The position numbers and the translations under genes were made by a program. Shown one piece after another: positions 8,549 to 16,937 of a DNA stretch of 60,771 nucleotides (positions are counted from its first letter, which is position 1; each line of letters begins with the position of its first letter). The DNA is from Candidatus Oscillibacter excrementigallinarum. Lineage in GTDB: Bacteria > Bacillota > Clostridia > Oscillospirales > Oscillospiraceae. The notes below the pieces were generated by a model. It was not told the DNA's origin and ran no database searches. It saw nothing but the letters and a program-made list of their open reading frames with translations. The stretch lies in NCBI GenBank assembly GCA_019118245.1, contig DWZJ01000053.1, positions 1 through 60,771 of the forward strand, read 5' to 3'.

Positions 8549-8593
8549 CGCGCTCCCGGGGAGCCATGCCGCTCCCTGGGGGCGCGTTTTTTT
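8549..8593 (+). terminator. terminator of the pheST operon
   Basis: A GC-rich stem, CGCGCTCCC..GGGGGCGCG, followed by seven T. It lies after the duplicated pheT tail, so it was probably the original operon terminator. Confidence 0.8.
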
Positions 8594-8614
8594 CAAATTT
8601 CATTCGGAAAACCC

Positions 8615-8643
8615 TTTACACTTTTCCAAAAAACGAGTATACT
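8615..8643 (+). promoter_or_regulatory. promoter of ireB
   Basis: TTTACA (8615-8620), 17-bp spacer, TATACT (8638-8643), about 50 bp before the ireB ATG. Confidence 0.65.
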
Positions 8644-8691
8644 ATTTTTGTATTTTGAACTGGGATTCCCTTTGAGAGAGGCGGTGTCTGC

Positions 8692-8937
8692 ATGGACGAT
8701 TTTACCAGGAAATTCAATCTTGCCACGGAGAAGGACGCGGAGATCCATCAAATTCTCCTGACCGTCTATCGGGCATTGGAGGAAAAGGGTTACAACCCCA
8801 TTAACCAGATCGTGGGCTATATTCTCTCCGAGGATCCCACCTACATCACCAACCACAACAACGCCCGGACGCTGATCCGCAAGATCGACCGGGATGAGTT
8901 GCTGCAGGTGCTGGTCCGCAAATATCTGGGGCAATGA
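8692..8937 (+). CDS. ireB: IreB family regulatory protein (UPF0297)
   Basis: An 81-residue protein. Its whole length matches the IreB/UPF0297 family, including [36 protein letters not shown] and [12 protein letters not shown]. In Enterococcus, IreB is phosphorylated by the Ser/Thr kinase IreK and tunes cephalosporin tolerance; here a role in kinase signalling is inferred from the family. In many Firmicutes it precedes ruvX; here it is monocistronic, with its own promoter and a terminator directly after it. Confidence 0.93.
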   Translation: MDDFTRKFNLATEKDAEIHQILLTVYRALEEKGYNPINQIVGYILSEDPTYITNHNNARTLIRKIDRDELLQVLVRKYLGQ

Positions 8938-8956
8938 CCGCGTGTCAGCTGTTTCC

Positions 8957-8989
8957 ACAGGAGCGCACAGAGTGCGCTCCTGTTTTTTT
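8957..8989 (+). terminator. terminator of ireB
   Basis: Stem ACAGGAGCGCAC/TGCGCTCCTGT with loop AGAG, followed by seven T. Confidence 0.85.
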
Positions 8990-9079
8990 GCGCCGCGGCG
9001 GTGGTCCCCCTGCAAGCACTGGGGCCCAGGCGTTTCCGCCGCTTTCCAGAGATTCCCTGTAATTTCTTGTGTCCAATCG

Positions 9080-9108
9080 TTGACAAAGCGGATAAAATCT
9101 GTTACAAT
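9080..9108 (+). promoter_or_regulatory. promoter of the small gene at 9138
   Basis: TTGACA (9080-9085), 17-bp spacer, TACAAT (9103-9108). A near-consensus -35. Confidence 0.7.
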
Positions 9109-9137
9109 TCGGTTACAACTTTTGAAGGAGTGTTTCC

Positions 9138-9443
9138 ATGGCTGAAAGCAAATCCAAAAAGGCTGAGGGCTTGATCTATAAGGGCCATCCGCTCCGCCGG
9201 GTGGATAATCTGATCTACTACGGCACGATGGCTGAGAAATATATCATCATGATGCAGATCCTGAATACCAAGAAAGAGCAGGATCTGGAGATCGCCACCA
9301 AGGTCTCCATCCAGCTGCAGCTGACGGAGCCGGACCTGAAGTCCCGGGACCGGGTGGTCAAGAAAAGTGAAAAGGACAGCCTGTACGCCGCCATGGACAT
9401 CGCCACTGTCTGGCTGGACCGGGCATTGGCCGGGAAACTGTAA
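9138..9443 (+). CDS. conserved-looking small protein of unknown function
   Basis: 101 residues, soluble and basic at the N terminus (MAESKSKKAEGLIYKGHPLR). The middle looks helical (YYGTMAEKYIIMMQIL, LEIATKVSIQLQL). There is no signal peptide or membrane segment. It has a strong promoter, an AAGGAG site and a normal ATG, so it is a real gene, but I do not recognise the family. The next gene, an NlpC/P60 hydrolase, starts 54 bp downstream and may be cotranscribed. Confidence 0.75.
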   Translation: MAESKSKKAEGLIYKGHPLRRVDNLIYYGTMAEKYIIMMQILNTKKEQDLEIATKVSIQLQLTEPDLKSRDRVVKKSEKDSLYAAMDIATVWLDRALAGKL

Positions 9444-9497
9444 GAACTGGACCTTCTCCCCCGCGATACAAAAGACCGACGAAAGGAACGTACACGT

Positions 9498-10385
9498 ATG
9501 ACGCACTTCGCAGGCAGAGCAGGCAAGGTCCTGTTCCTCTCCGTTCTCACCGCAATGCTGCTGGCGGCCACCGCCTTCGCAGCCGACATCGCCTCCGGCG
9601 CGGGAACCACCACCGGCTCTTCCCTGCGGCTCCGGTCCGAGCCCTCCACCTCCGCCTCCGTGGTCACCATGCTGGACAAGGATGTGACCGTCGCTCTCCA
9701 GGACGGCTCTGTGGACGGCTGGTACAAAGTCAGCTATAACGGCAGCACCGGCTATGTCTCCGCCGATTACCTCGCCGTGGACTCCGACAACGTCTTCACT
9801 ACATACGGCCGCATCAATTCCGACGGCGTCAACGTCCGCTCCGGCGCCAGCACGGACAGCTCCGTTCTGGCCACCATCGCCGAGGACGCCATCGTCACCG
9901 TCAACGGCCTGGTGGACGGCTGGTACGACGTCACCTGTGAATACGGCACCGAGGGCTACATCCGCAGCGACTTCGTGGACCTGACGAACTCCGCCTCTTC
10001 CAACAGCGACATCGTGGATACCGCCAAGCAGTACCTGGGCACCCGCTATGTGTATGGCGGCGTCTCTCCCAGCGGCTTCGACTGCTCCGGCTACACCATG
10101 TACGTGTACAGCCAGCACGGCTACTCCCTGCCCCACTCCGCCACCAGCCAGTGGCAGAGCGGTATTGGCACCCGGGTGTACTCCATCGCCGAGCTGGAGC
10201 CCGGTGATCTGGTCTTCTTCAATGACCCCAGCCGCAACGCAGGCAAGGCCTGCTCCCACGCGGGCATCTACATCGGGGACGGCAAGCACATCCACGCCTC
10301 CTCTTCCCGCAGCGGCGGTGTCATCATCAGCGATTTGACCAGCGGATATTACAACACCTACTTTGTGGGCGGCATCCACGTTTGA
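9498..10385 (+). CDS. secreted SH3-domain NlpC/P60 cell-wall hydrolase
   Basis: 295 residues. A signal peptide (about 1-30, ending TAFAAD) is followed by two bacterial SH3 domains, each with an LRSEPSTSA- or VRSGASTDS-type core (about 36-95 and 105-160). The NlpC/P60 peptidase domain (about 175-295) carries the catalytic Cys in GFDCSGY, the His in CSHAGIYIGD and a third polar residue in HIHASS. It probably cleaves stem-peptide bonds of peptidoglycan outside the cell. A terminator follows directly. Confidence 0.93.
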   Translation: MTHFAGRAGKVLFLSVLTAMLLAATAFAADIASGAGTTTGSSLRLRSEPSTSASVVTMLDKDVTVALQDGSVDGWYKVSYNGSTGYVSADYLAVDSDNVFTTYGRINSDGVNVRSGASTDSSVLATIAEDAIVTVNGLVDGWYDVTCEYGTEGYIRSDFVDLTNSASSNSDIVDTAKQYLGTRYVYGGVSPSGFDCSGYTMYVYSQHGYSLPHSATSQWQSGIGTRVYSIAELEPGDLVFFNDPSRNAGKACSHAGIYIGDGKHIHASSSRSGGVIISDLTSGYYNTYFVGGIHV

Positions 10386-10405
10386 TCCTTTCCTCTGTAC
10401 ATTTC

Positions 10406-10442
10406 AGCGGGCGGCACGCATTGCGTGCCGCCCGCTTTTTTG
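10406..10442 (+). terminator. terminator of the NlpC/P60 gene
   Basis: A long perfect stem, AGCGGGCGGCACGCA with its complement, followed by six T. Confidence 0.88.
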
Positions 10443-10447
10443 CGCTG

Positions 10448-11095
10448 TCAGAGTTTCTCTGCGGCCCGCTCCAGCGCCGCGAGCTCCCCGCTGCGGAGCA
10501 GGGGCAGCAGCTGCCGGAGCTTCTCCCGGGGCCAGTCCCACCACCGTAGCCGCTCCAGCCGCCGGATGGTCTCCGGATCGAACCGCTTCCGGATGGGCCT
10601 TGCCGGCACGCCGCCCACGATGGTGTAGGGCTCCACGTCCTGCGTCACCACCGCCCGGGCGGCGACGATGGCGCCGTCGCCGATCCGCACGCCGGAGAGG
10701 ATGACGGCCTCGTAGCCGATCCAGACATCATTGCCGATGACGATGTCCCCCCGGTTGTCCCAGGCCTCCGTGATCTCCGACACCGGCGTGTCCCACGCCT
10801 CGTAGAAGATGGGGAAGGGATAGGTGGACAGGGATTTCAGCGTGTGGTTGGCGCTGGTGAACAGGAACCTGGCGCCGCAGGCGATGGAGCAGAATTTTCC
10901 GATCACCAGCCGGTCGCCGTTGATGGGGTAGTGATAGAGCACGTTGTTGTGTGCAAACTCCGTGGGGTCCCGGACAAAGTCGTTGTAGATGGTGTGTTCC
11001 CCCACGGAAATATTGGGGTCTGTGACCACCGCCTTCAGGTACACGGTCTCCCGGTCGCCTGAGCGGGGATAGATGGTGTTCGCCGGAATCTGCAT
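10448..11095 (-). CDS. Vat/CatB-family xenobiotic O-acetyltransferase
   Basis: 215 residues with a left-handed beta-helix (hexapeptide repeats such as [27 protein letters not shown]). The Vat/CatB features are [14 protein letters not shown], with the catalytic-type His after SAN, and [16 protein letters not shown] near the end. Family members acetylate streptogramin A or chloramphenicol using acetyl-CoA; the true substrate here is unknown. It lies 100 bp downstream of a Cat-like gene on the same strand. Confidence 0.88.
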   Translation of the reverse strand: MQIPANTIYPRSGDRETVYLKAVVTDPNISVGEHTIYNDFVRDPTEFAHNNVLYHYPINGDRLVIGKFCSIACGARFLFTSANHTLKSLSTYPFPIFYEAWDTPVSEITEAWDNRGDIVIGNDVWIGYEAVILSGVRIGDGAIVAARAVVTQDVEPYTIVGGVPARPIRKRFDPETIRRLERLRWWDWPREKLRQLLPLLRSGELAALERAAEKL

Positions 11096-11195
11096 GAGAA
11101 AATGCTCCTTTCTGATTTTTTACGTCATGCGATCCCGGCCATCACAATGCAGCGCTTCACCTGCCGCTCTCTCCTTTCTCGATCCGATCTTCTGT

Positions 11196-11834
11196 TTACT
11201 CCCTGCCGCAGAGGGCTGCCATCTCCCGGTCCAGGTTCTCATAGAACCGGGCGATGTGGATGCCGTCCACCAGGGCGTGGTTGGCCAGCAGCGTCACGGG
11301 CAGCAGGGTCCGGCCCTCCTGCTGGTGCCAGCGGCCCCAGGTGATGCGGGGATTGCTGTCCGCCGGCGTGAGGGTTGGCTGGGTCAGCGCCGTGTAGGAC
11401 AGCCAGGGGACGCAGGAGAGGAAGAACAGGCTCTCGCCGTCCTCACCGTCCTCCAGGGAGGGCGCCTCCTTCACCCGGGCCTGCTCCGCCGCCGCATAGG
11501 GCAGGAAGTCCGCAAAGGGCCGGTCTGTATCCAGCCGGCAGTAGCAGTAGGTGCCGTCCGGCAGGGCCACTGTGTGGGAGGAGGGGCAGCGGTCGTACTC
11601 CACCACCTGGTCCCCCCAGATGCGCCGCCGCAGCTCCGGCACGCCGTTGGCCGCCCGGACAGCGGCGTACAGCACCGCCAGGAAGAAACTGCTGCCGGTC
11701 TCCCGGCACCAGGCCGCCAGCTCCGTCACATCCACCTGCACCGTCACCCCCACATAGGGATTGGCCAGGGTCTGAAAGTATGCGAATTGGTCCCGCCGGG
11801 GCTCCCGGGACATGTCTACGGTCCGCCAGTTCAT
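11196..11834 (-). CDS. chloramphenicol acetyltransferase-like protein (CatA family)
   Basis: 212 residues, the usual CatA length. The C-terminal active-site motif reads NHALVDGIH, against HHAVCDGFH in classical CAT; the His that aligns with His195 and the Asp that aligns with Asp199 are both kept. I chose the ATG at 11834, which follows GGAGGAGG. Whether it acetylates chloramphenicol cannot be told from the sequence, since many gut Clostridia carry such homologues. It may form an operon with the Vat-like gene and diverges from the abrB-type gene. Confidence 0.88.
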   Translation of the reverse strand: MNWRTVDMSREPRRDQFAYFQTLANPYVGVTVQVDVTELAAWCRETGSSFFLAVLYAAVRAANGVPELRRRIWGDQVVEYDRCPSSHTVALPDGTYCYCRLDTDRPFADFLPYAAAEQARVKEAPSLEDGEDGESLFFLSCVPWLSYTALTQPTLTPADSNPRITWGRWHQQEGRTLLPVTLLANHALVDGIHIARFYENLDREMAALCGRE

Positions 11835-11922
11835 CCGTGTACCTCCTCCACTTGGTTTCCAGCCGTATGATAGCACATCCGGAAGCATTTTGCACGTTTT
11901 TTCGATTTTTGGAAAACAATGC

Positions 11923-11951
11923 TTGCCAAGTTCTTCCGGTTGTGTTATGAT
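11923..11951 (+). promoter_or_regulatory. promoter of the abrB-type gene
   Basis: TTGCCA (11923-11928), 17-bp spacer, TATGAT (11946-11951). It lies in the divergent gap with the Cat-like gene. Confidence 0.65.
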
Positions 11952-11994
11952 TCACATTTGTGTGAAAAATGTGATTTCAAAAGGGGGCGTATCC

Positions 11995-12249
11995 ATGCCT
12001 GGAGGCAAACACATGCTGGGGATGTCCAAAAACCGGGTCTTTGGCACCGCCAAGGTGGGCGATCGGGGGCAGATCGTCATCCCCCAGGAGGCCCGGCGGT
12101 TTTTCGGCATCTCTCCCGGGGACACCCTGCTGATCTTGGGCAATGAGGCCAGCGGCCTGGTGGTGACGAAGCCCCAAGTCCTCAGCGACCTGGCGGACGA
12201 AATTTTGGGAACAACGGAGGAAGACCATGGAAATCGAGACCATGTATGA
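11995..12249 (+). CDS. AbrB/SpoVT-type transcriptional regulator
   Basis: 84 residues. The swapped-hairpin DNA-binding fold is clear: TAKVGDRGQIVIPQEARRFFGISPGDTLLIL (about residues 19-50, given here as separate motifs KVGDRGQIVIP and GISPGDTLLIL). The ATG at 11995 follows AAGGGGG. Its last 23 bases overlap the start of the downstream PLP-lyase gene in another frame, which implies translational coupling. It probably regulates its own operon. Confidence 0.9.
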   Translation: MPGGKHMLGMSKNRVFGTAKVGDRGQIVIPQEARRFFGISPGDTLLILGNEASGLVVTKPQVLSDLADEILGTTEEDHGNRDHV

Positions 12250-13519
12250 ACAGCTTGGCGTCAGCCGGGCGGTCTATGAATACGGCGAAGCGGTGCTCCG
12301 GGACCTGCGGCCCCGGTTCGACGCCATCGACCAGACAGCGGAGTACAACCAGGGCAAGGTGCTCCACGCCATGCAGAAAAACCGGGTGAACGCCACCCAC
12401 TTCGCCGCCACCACCGGCTACGGCTACAACGATGACGGCCGGGACAACCTGGAGCGGGTATATGCCGACGTGTTCCACACGGAGGCAGCCCTGGTGCGGC
12501 CCCAGATCACCTGCGGCACCCACGCCCTGGCGGTGGCCCTCTCCGCCAACCTGCTGCCGGGGGACGAGCTGCTGTCCCCGGTGGGGGCCCCCTATGACAC
12601 CCTGGAGGAGGTCATCGGCATCCGGGAGAGCAAGTGCTCCCTGAAGGAGTACGGCGTCACCTATGCCCAGGCGGACCTGAAGCCGGACGGGACCTTCGAC
12701 TACGACGCCATCCGGGAGAAGATCAACGACCGGACCAAGCTCATCACCATCCAGCGGTCCAAGGGCTACGCCACCCGGCCGTCCTTCTCCGTGGCGCAGA
12801 TCGGGGAGCTGATCGCCTTCTGCAAGGGGATCAAGCCGGATGTGAAGGTCATGGTGGACAACTGCTACGGCGAGTTCGTGGAGACCATCGAGCCCTCGGA
12901 CCTGGGGGCCGACATGGTGGTGGGCAGCCTCATCAAGAACCCCGGCGGCGGCCTGGCCCCCATCGGCGGCTACATCTGCGGCACCCAGGAATGTGTGGAC
13001 CGGTGCGCCTACCGGCTCTCCGCCCCGGGCCTTGGGCAGGAGGTGGGCGCCAACCTGGGACTGATGCCCGCATTGTACCAGGGGCTGTTCCTGTCCCCCA
13101 CGGTGGTGTCCGGGGCCCTGAAGGGCGCCATCTTCGCCGCCAACATCTATGAGAAGCTGGGCTTCGCCTGCGTCCCCAACGCCACGGAGATCCGCCACGA
13201 TATCATCCAGGCGGTGACCCTGGGCAGCGCCGAGGCCATGGTGGCCTTCTGCAAGGGCATCCAGGCCGCCGCCCCGGTGGACAGTTACGTGACCCCGGAG
13301 CCCTGGGCCATGCCGGGCTATGACTCCGACGTCATCATGGCCGCCGGCGCCTTCGTCCAGGGCAGCTCCATCGAGCTCTCCGCCGACGGGCCCATCCGTC
13401 ACCCCTACGCCGTCTACTTCCAGGGCGGCCTCACCTGGTACCACGCCAAGCTGGGCATTCTGATGTCCCTGCAGAAGCTGGTGGAGGCGGGTCTGGTGAC
13501 CCTGCCGGAAGGCAACTGA
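12227..13519 (+). CDS. PLP-dependent methionine gamma-lyase family protein (YnbB-like, aluminium-resistance family)
   Basis: 430 residues. The sequence fits the Met_gamma_lyase/YnbB family of fold-type I PLP enzymes: ATTGYGYNDDGRDNLE near the N terminus, TCGTHALAVAL for cofactor binding, DNCYGEFVE with the PLP-ring Asp, and the Schiff-base Lys in SLIKNPGGGLAP. The natural substrate of this family is not settled; C-S lyase activity is inferred. In many Firmicutes the gene sits near hfq/miaA/glnR; here it is coupled to an abrB gene instead. Confidence 0.9.
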   Translation: MEIETMYEQLGVSRAVYEYGEAVLRDLRPRFDAIDQTAEYNQGKVLHAMQKNRVNATHFAATTGYGYNDDGRDNLERVYADVFHTEAALVRPQITCGTHALAVALSANLLPGDELLSPVGAPYDTLEEVIGIRESKCSLKEYGVTYAQADLKPDGTFDYDAIREKINDRTKLITIQRSKGYATRPSFSVAQIGELIAFCKGIKPDVKVMVDNCYGEFVETIEPSDLGADMVVGSLIKNPGGGLAPIGGYICGTQECVDRCAYRLSAPGLGQEVGANLGLMPALYQGLFLSPTVVSGALKGAIFAANIYEKLGFACVPNATEIRHDIIQAVTLGSAEAMVAFCKGIQAAAPVDSYVTPEPWAMPGYDSDVIMAAGAFVQGSSIELSADGPIRHPYAVYFQGGLTWYHAKLGILMSLQKLVEAGLVTLPEGN

Positions 13520-13559
13520 CCTATTTCAATATCATTGTAAGTTTAGGAGAAAACGTATT

Positions 13560-14486
13560 ATGTGGTTTTGGCTCTCTCTCATCGCGCTGCTCTGCTGGAG
13601 CGGCTCCGACCTCTTTTCCAAGATCGGCTGTCGGGACGCCGGAGACAAGTACAGCCATCTGAAAATGGTGATGGCCGTGGGCGTCGTCATGGGGCTCCAC
13701 GCGGCCTATGAGGTCTTTGTGGGCGGCACGGTCATCAATCTGGACATCATTCTGACGTATCTGCCGGTATCGCTCCTGTACATCCTCTCCATGGCCATGG
13801 GCTATGTGGGCCTGCGGTACATCGAGCTGTCCATCTCATCCCCCATCTGCAACTCCTCCGGCGCGCTGGTGGCCGTGCTGGCCATCCTCTTTGACGGCAT
13901 CGCCGGCTACTCCCCCCTGGCCCTGTTCGCCGTGGCCCTGGTGTGTGTAGGCGCCGTGGGCCTGGGCGTGGTGGAGGTCCGGGAGGACGACGCGCTGCGC
14001 ATCGAGCGGCAGAAGGCCAGCAACTACAAGTACACCAAGAGCTTCATGGCCCTGGCCATGCCCGCCGCCTACTGCGTGCTGGACGCCGCCGGCACCTTTG
14101 CCGACAGCCGGGTGCTGGAGATCATCAGCCGCACTGTGGAGGACTACGAGGCCAGCGCCAACGTGGCCTACGAGCTGACCTTCCTTCTGGCCGGCATTCT
14201 CTCCTTTGTGTACGTGGTGCTCATCAAGCGGGACCGGCTGGTGCCGAAGATGGAAGCTCCCAAGTATGTGGGCGCCGTCTGCGAGACCGCCGGCCAGTTC
14301 GCCTACATCTACGCCATCGCCGACACGGAGCATCTGGCCATGTCCGCCCCGATCATCGCCTCCTACTGCGCGGCCTCCGTGCTGTGGAGCCGCATCTTCC
14401 TGAAGGAGAAGCTCTCCTGGAAGCACTATGCCATGATCGCGCTGATTGTGGTGGGCATCGCCATCATGGGTGTGTTCGACCTGTGA
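13560..14486 (+). CDS. EamA/DMT-family membrane transporter
   Basis: 308 residues with about ten hydrophobic segments in two EamA repeats; the second ends ASVLWSRIFLKEKLSWKHYAMIALIVVGI (key part IFLKEKLSWKHY), typical of drug/metabolite transporters. The substrate is unknown. It starts 40 bp after the PLP-lyase gene behind AGGAGA and is probably the third gene of that operon, so it could export or import a metabolite of the lyase. A terminator follows. Confidence 0.85.
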   Translation: MWFWLSLIALLCWSGSDLFSKIGCRDAGDKYSHLKMVMAVGVVMGLHAAYEVFVGGTVINLDIILTYLPVSLLYILSMAMGYVGLRYIELSISSPICNSSGALVAVLAILFDGIAGYSPLALFAVALVCVGAVGLGVVEVREDDALRIERQKASNYKYTKSFMALAMPAAYCVLDAAGTFADSRVLEIISRTVEDYEASANVAYELTFLLAGILSFVYVVLIKRDRLVPKMEAPKYVGAVCETAGQFAYIYAIADTEHLAMSAPIIASYCAASVLWSRIFLKEKLSWKHYAMIALIVVGIAIMGVFDL

Positions 14487-14490
14487 TGCC

Positions 14491-14528
14491 AAAACACCCT
14501 CTGTGCATGGCACAGAGGGTGTTTTCTT
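14491..14528. terminator. bidirectional terminator between the EamA and DUF368 genes
   Basis: AAAACACCCTCTGTG with its complement and loop CATGG. It has A-runs and T-runs on the two sides, and serves two convergent genes. Confidence 0.85.
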
Positions 14529-14538
14529 TCTTTGTCGT

Positions 14539-15390
14539 TCAGCCGCCGTTCTCCTCCTGGATGCGCCGGTCCAGCCGGGCCATAAAAAACGCCAGCAGGA
14601 AGCCGCCGATACAGCAGAGGATGGAGAGCATGATCTCCCCCACGCCGGTATAGGAGGTGGGGATGATCACCAGGGTGGAGGCCAGCACGATGCCGAAGAT
14701 GCCGTGAAAGGCGATGGAGTAGTGCCTCCGGAAGAACCATGTCACCAGCCGGGCCAGCAGCAGCACGCTGAGCACCAGGCCCGGCACGGTGGAGGCCAGC
14801 ACCGGGATATCCAAATGGGCCAGCCCCTCCAGCATGGGCTGATACAGCCCCAGGGCCATCATCACCGAGGAGGAGGTCATTCCCGGAATCACCAGGCTCA
14901 TGCCCCACAAGGCCCCGCAGAAGTTGTACCACCAGAAGCTGGGCTCTACCGTGACGCAGATCACCCTGCCCACATAGAACAGGCTGAAAAAAACGGCCAG
15001 GGCGCACACCGCCAGGCTGACCCAGGAGCCGATGCTCCGACCCTCCTTCCCCGCCTCCCGGTAGAGGGAGGGGACCGTCCCCACGATCAGGCCGATGAAC
15101 AGCCAGGTGGTGACAGTGCTGGAGATGTCGATGGCCGCCGCGATGCCCTTGGCAAAGCCCAGAAACCCCAGGACCCCGCCCAGCCCGATGGGGAGGAACC
15201 ACCGCCAGTATTTGGGGATGGCCGTCCGGGGGTGGGTCAGCACCTCCATAAAGGGACGGTAGATGTCAAAGACCACCGCCAGCACGCCGCCGGACACCCC
15301 CGGCAAGATCGCGCCGGCACCGATCAGGACGCCGCACAGCAAGTCCCGCAGCCAGCGGATGCTAACATGATGATTCCCGTTTCCTCTCAA
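14539..15390 (-). CDS. DUF368 membrane protein, PopT-type undecaprenyl-phosphate translocase
   Basis: About 283 residues with roughly eight membrane segments. The DUF368 signature is LIGAGAILPGVSGGVLAVVF, and a second copy reads SLVIPGMTSSSVMMALG. DUF368 proteins (PopT) have been described as recycling undecaprenyl phosphate across the membrane. I place the start at TTG 15390 because GGAGGAG lies 5 bases before it; the in-frame ATG at 15426 has no ribosome site. It is convergent with the EamA gene. The window also encodes UppP, which acts on the same lipid carrier. Confidence 0.85.
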   Translation of the reverse strand: MRGNGNHHVSIRWLRDLLCGVLIGAGAILPGVSGGVLAVVFDIYRPFMEVLTHPRTAIPKYWRWFLPIGLGGVLGFLGFAKGIAAAIDISSTVTTWLFIGLIVGTVPSLYREAGKEGRSIGSWVSLAVCALAVFFSLFYVGRVICVTVEPSFWWYNFCGALWGMSLVIPGMTSSSVMMALGLYQPMLEGLAHLDIPVLASTVPGLVLSVLLLARLVTWFFRRHYSIAFHGIFGIVLASTLVIIPTSYTGVGEIMLSILCCIGGFLLAFFMARLDRRIQEENGG

Positions 15391-15568
15391 CGCCGCTCCT
15401 CCATTGAACCAGTTGTCGAACAACATGATAGCAGTTTTGCCCAGCGGTTGCAATCCGATACCGGCGGTTCTTTTGAAAAAAATCCCGGTTTCGACAGATT
15501 TTTGTCCGCCTTGTGCATCCGCACAGAAATGCGCTGCAAATTTGTTCTTTTCTGTGCAGATTTCCGAA

Positions 15569-15597
15569 TTGACTTTTTTGCAAAGATTCGATAGACT
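15569..15597 (+). promoter_or_regulatory. promoter of the metNIQ T-box leader
   Basis: TTGACT (15569-15574), 17-bp spacer, TAGACT (15592-15597). Confidence 0.65.
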
Positions 15598-15602
15598 AAC
15601 TA

Positions 15603-15894
15603 CAATATCTCCGGTAAAACTTGATATCGCAAAGACGATGAAGAGAAGAGTACCCAGGCAGATACAGTGCAGAGAGCCTCGTGTGGTGAAAAGAGGTCTG
15701 GAAGGGCTTGGAGAACATGGTCTCGGAGTTGCGTGGCCGACCGCCTTGGGCATAGGTCACGACGTGTGCGCACGTCACAGCGCAGGAGTGTGCTGGCACT
15801 CCTCAAGGCCGCTTTCGTGAGGAAGCGTGCGAAGCAAGGTGGTACCACGGCGGATCACGTCGTCCTTGAGACTTTCGTCTCAAGGGCTTTTTTG
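15603..15894 (+). promoter_or_regulatory. T-box riboswitch, tRNA-Met specific (specifier AUG)
   Basis: The T-box core AAGGTGGTACCACGG is at 15836-15850. The terminator CCTTGAGAC tttc GTCTCAAGG is followed by six T, ending at 15893. In stem I the K-turn GATGA pairs with GAG, and helix GAGA/UCUC closes a specifier loop with 5' side AGAGTA and 3' side AGAAC-ATG-G, which is the canonical form. The specifier ATG is at 15717-15719. This fits the methionine importer genes downstream: low charged tRNA-Met should turn them on. Confidence 0.93.
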
Positions 15895-15926
15895 TTGCCC
15901 TAAACCTTTGAAAGGAGCGTTGTCCC

Positions 15927-16937
15927 GTGTCAATCATTCAGATCCAACACCTGTACAAGACCTTCGGCACCGGCGAGAGCGCCGTCCATGCCCTGGAGGA
16001 CATCAATCTGGATATCCAGGAGGGGGAGATCTTCGGGATCATCGGCCTCTCCGGCGCCGGCAAGAGCACCCTGGTGCGGTGCATGAACCTGCTGGAGCGG
16101 CCTACCTCCGGTACCGTCATCGTGGACGGGAAGGAGATGACGGCCCTCAGCGAGAAGGAGCTGCGGCTGGCCCGGCGGAAGGTCACCATGATCTTCCAGA
16201 GCTTCAACCTGCTGATGCAGCGGACCTGCCTGAAAAACGTCTGCTTCCCCATGGAGATCAGCGGCGTCCCCGCCGCCCAGGCCAAAAAGCGGGCGCTGGA
16301 GCTGCTGGAGCTGGTGGGCCTGGCGGAAAAGGCCAATTCCTATCCCTCCCAGCTCTCCGGCGGCCAGAAGCAGCGGGTGGCCATCGCCCGGGCCCTGGCC
16401 ACGGACCCCAAGGTGCTGCTGTGTGACGAGGCCACCTCCGCCCTGGACCCCACCACCACCGCTTCCATCCTGGCGCTTCTGAAGGACCTGAATGAAAAGC
16501 TGGGGGTCACCGTGGTGGTCATCACCCACCAGATGAGCGTCATCGAGGAGATCTGCTCCCGGGTGGCCATTCTGGACGGCGGCGTGGTGGCCGAGCAGGG
16601 CAAGGTGGAGGACATTTTCTCCGATCCCCACACCGACGCCGCCCGGCGGCTGGTGTATCCCGGCGGCGTCAGCATCCAGCAGTATCCCACCGGCACCCAT
16701 GCCGTCCGGGTGGCCTTCAACGGCGGCACGGCCTATCAGCCTCTGATCGCGTCCCTCGCCATCGACCTGGGGGTGAAGGTCAACATCCTGGGCGCCGACA
16801 CCCGCAACATCGACGGGAAGGCCTTCGGCACCATGCTGCTAGGGCTGCCGGACGACCCCAACGACGCGGCCCGGGCCCTCAGCTATATCCGGGCGCAGCC
16901 CAATGTTTCCGCAGAGGAGGTGGAGTATCATGCTTGA
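15927..16937 (+). CDS. metN: methionine ABC importer ATP-binding protein
   Basis: 336 residues; GTG start at 15927 with AAAGGAG nine bases before. Walker A GLSGAGKST, Q-loop FQSFNLL, signature LSGGQKQRVAIARAL, Walker B VLLCDEATSALD and the switch His in VVITHQMS are all present. The C-terminal NIL/ACT-like domain (about 265-336) is the methionine-sensing domain typical of MetN. Its end overlaps metI by 8 bp. It energises uptake of methionine (D or L) with MetI and MetQ. Confidence 0.96.
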   Translation: MSIIQIQHLYKTFGTGESAVHALEDINLDIQEGEIFGIIGLSGAGKSTLVRCMNLLERPTSGTVIVDGKEMTALSEKELRLARRKVTMIFQSFNLLMQRTCLKNVCFPMEISGVPAAQAKKRALELLELVGLAEKANSYPSQLSGGQKQRVAIARALATDPKVLLCDEATSALDPTTTASILALLKDLNEKLGVTVVVITHQMSVIEEICSRVAILDGGVVAEQGKVEDIFSDPHTDAARRLVYPGGVSIQQYPTGTHAVRVAFNGGTAYQPLIASLAIDLGVKVNILGADTRNIDGKAFGTMLLGLPDDPNDAARALSYIRAQPNVSAEEVEYHA

